This document shows, in pieces, positions 5,876 through 6,032 of a DNA stretch of 6,032 nt. The notes beneath the pieces are model-generated. The model was not told the DNA's origin. It worked only from the letters and a program-made list of their open reading frames with translations, and searched no databases. Within the stretch, counting starts at the first letter, position 1, and every line of letters starts with the position of its first letter. Made by a program: the position numbers and the translations under genes. Origin of the DNA: JAGOBX01 sp017999075 [NCBI: Candidatus Babelota bacterium] (lineage in GTDB: Bacteria; JAGOBX01); contig JAGOBX010000241.1 of NCBI GenBank assembly GCA_017999075.1, positions 1 through 6,032 of the forward strand, given 5' to 3'.

Positions 5876-5885
5876 ATATTTTTAA

Positions 5886-6032
5886 ATGGCTAATATTAAA
5901 TCTGCAAAAAAAAAAGCTAAACAAGCAATAAAACACAGAATTGCAAATGCTCAGAAAAAAACAAAATTACGCACGTATGTAAAAAAAATAAAGAATGATA
6001 CTAATAAAAGCAAAAAAGACGAAACTTTAAAA
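5886..6032 (+). CDS. rpsT: 30S ribosomal protein S20, 5' part (cut by window end)
   Basis: The first 49 residues, starting MANIKSAKKKAKQAIKHR, match the N-terminus of bacterial S20. The usual pattern follows: ANIKSAKKRxKQ-type opening, basic helix, and LRTYVKKIK. S20 is a small, basic, mostly helical protein that binds 16S rRNA early in 30S assembly. The family is about 85-90 residues long, so roughly 40 residues are missing beyond the window edge. Lys is very abundant and codons are AAA-rich; an A10 tract (5906-5915) covers codons 7-10, yet the frame is intact. It lies 66 bases after ilvC in the same orientation. Confidence 0.95.
   Translation, partial: MANIKSAKKKAKQAIKHRIANAQKKTKLRTYVKKIKNDTNKSKKDETLK

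Overview
The window is very AT-rich and every gene I can support lies on the + strand. It looks like a chromosomal segment of an anaerobic, Gram-negative-type bacterium. A rubredoxin-family gene points to anaerobic metabolism. A family 9 (heptosyltransferase-like) glycosyltransferase and a FecR-domain exported protein point to an envelope with complex glycans. Long A tracts inside genes, a frame-broken membrane protein and a metal-ligand loss in rubredoxin resemble low-GC, host-associated lineages. Elusimicrobiota (Endomicrobium-like) would fit, but this is a low-confidence guess from style and not a database match.

Layout. Positions 1-113 hold a promoter region for a short rubredoxin gene (114-275). 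A 150-base gap (276-425) contains an unusual set of related direct and inverted repeats. A tightly overlapping operon follows: a secreted FecR-domain protein (426-1046), a GT9 glycosyltransferase (1046-2191), smpB (2188-2646) and a membrane-anchored VWA protein (2643-4307). The C-terminal part of the VWA protein continues in the -1 frame to 4678. A 124-base gap (4679-4802) holds a good sigma70-type promoter, then a terminator-like hairpin, then a strong ribosome binding site for ilvC (4803-5819, class I ketol-acid reductoisomerase). A short gap leads to the 5' part of rpsT (ribosomal protein S20), cut by the window end.

How the genes relate. The 426-4678 operon is held together by 1- to 4-base stop/start overlaps and looks translationally coupled, since its internal starts have no Shine-Dalgarno. 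It mixes envelope genes with the trans-translation factor SmpB. The rubredoxin, ilvC and rpsT genes each have a strong Shine-Dalgarno and look like separately started or highly translated units. IlvC acts in isoleucine/valine synthesis and S20 in the small ribosomal subunit.

Most notable points: rubredoxin with Tyr in place of its third iron-ligand Cys; a frame break in the VWA gene exactly at an A_AAA_AAA heptamer in the register for -1 slippage; a ketol-acid reductoisomerase whose cofactor loop has lost the NADPH-phosphate-binding residues and gained an acidic one; the alternative-pairing repeat set at 308-386; and a terminator-like hairpin between the ilvC promoter and ilvC. I do not see a clear, wholly new multi-gene system.
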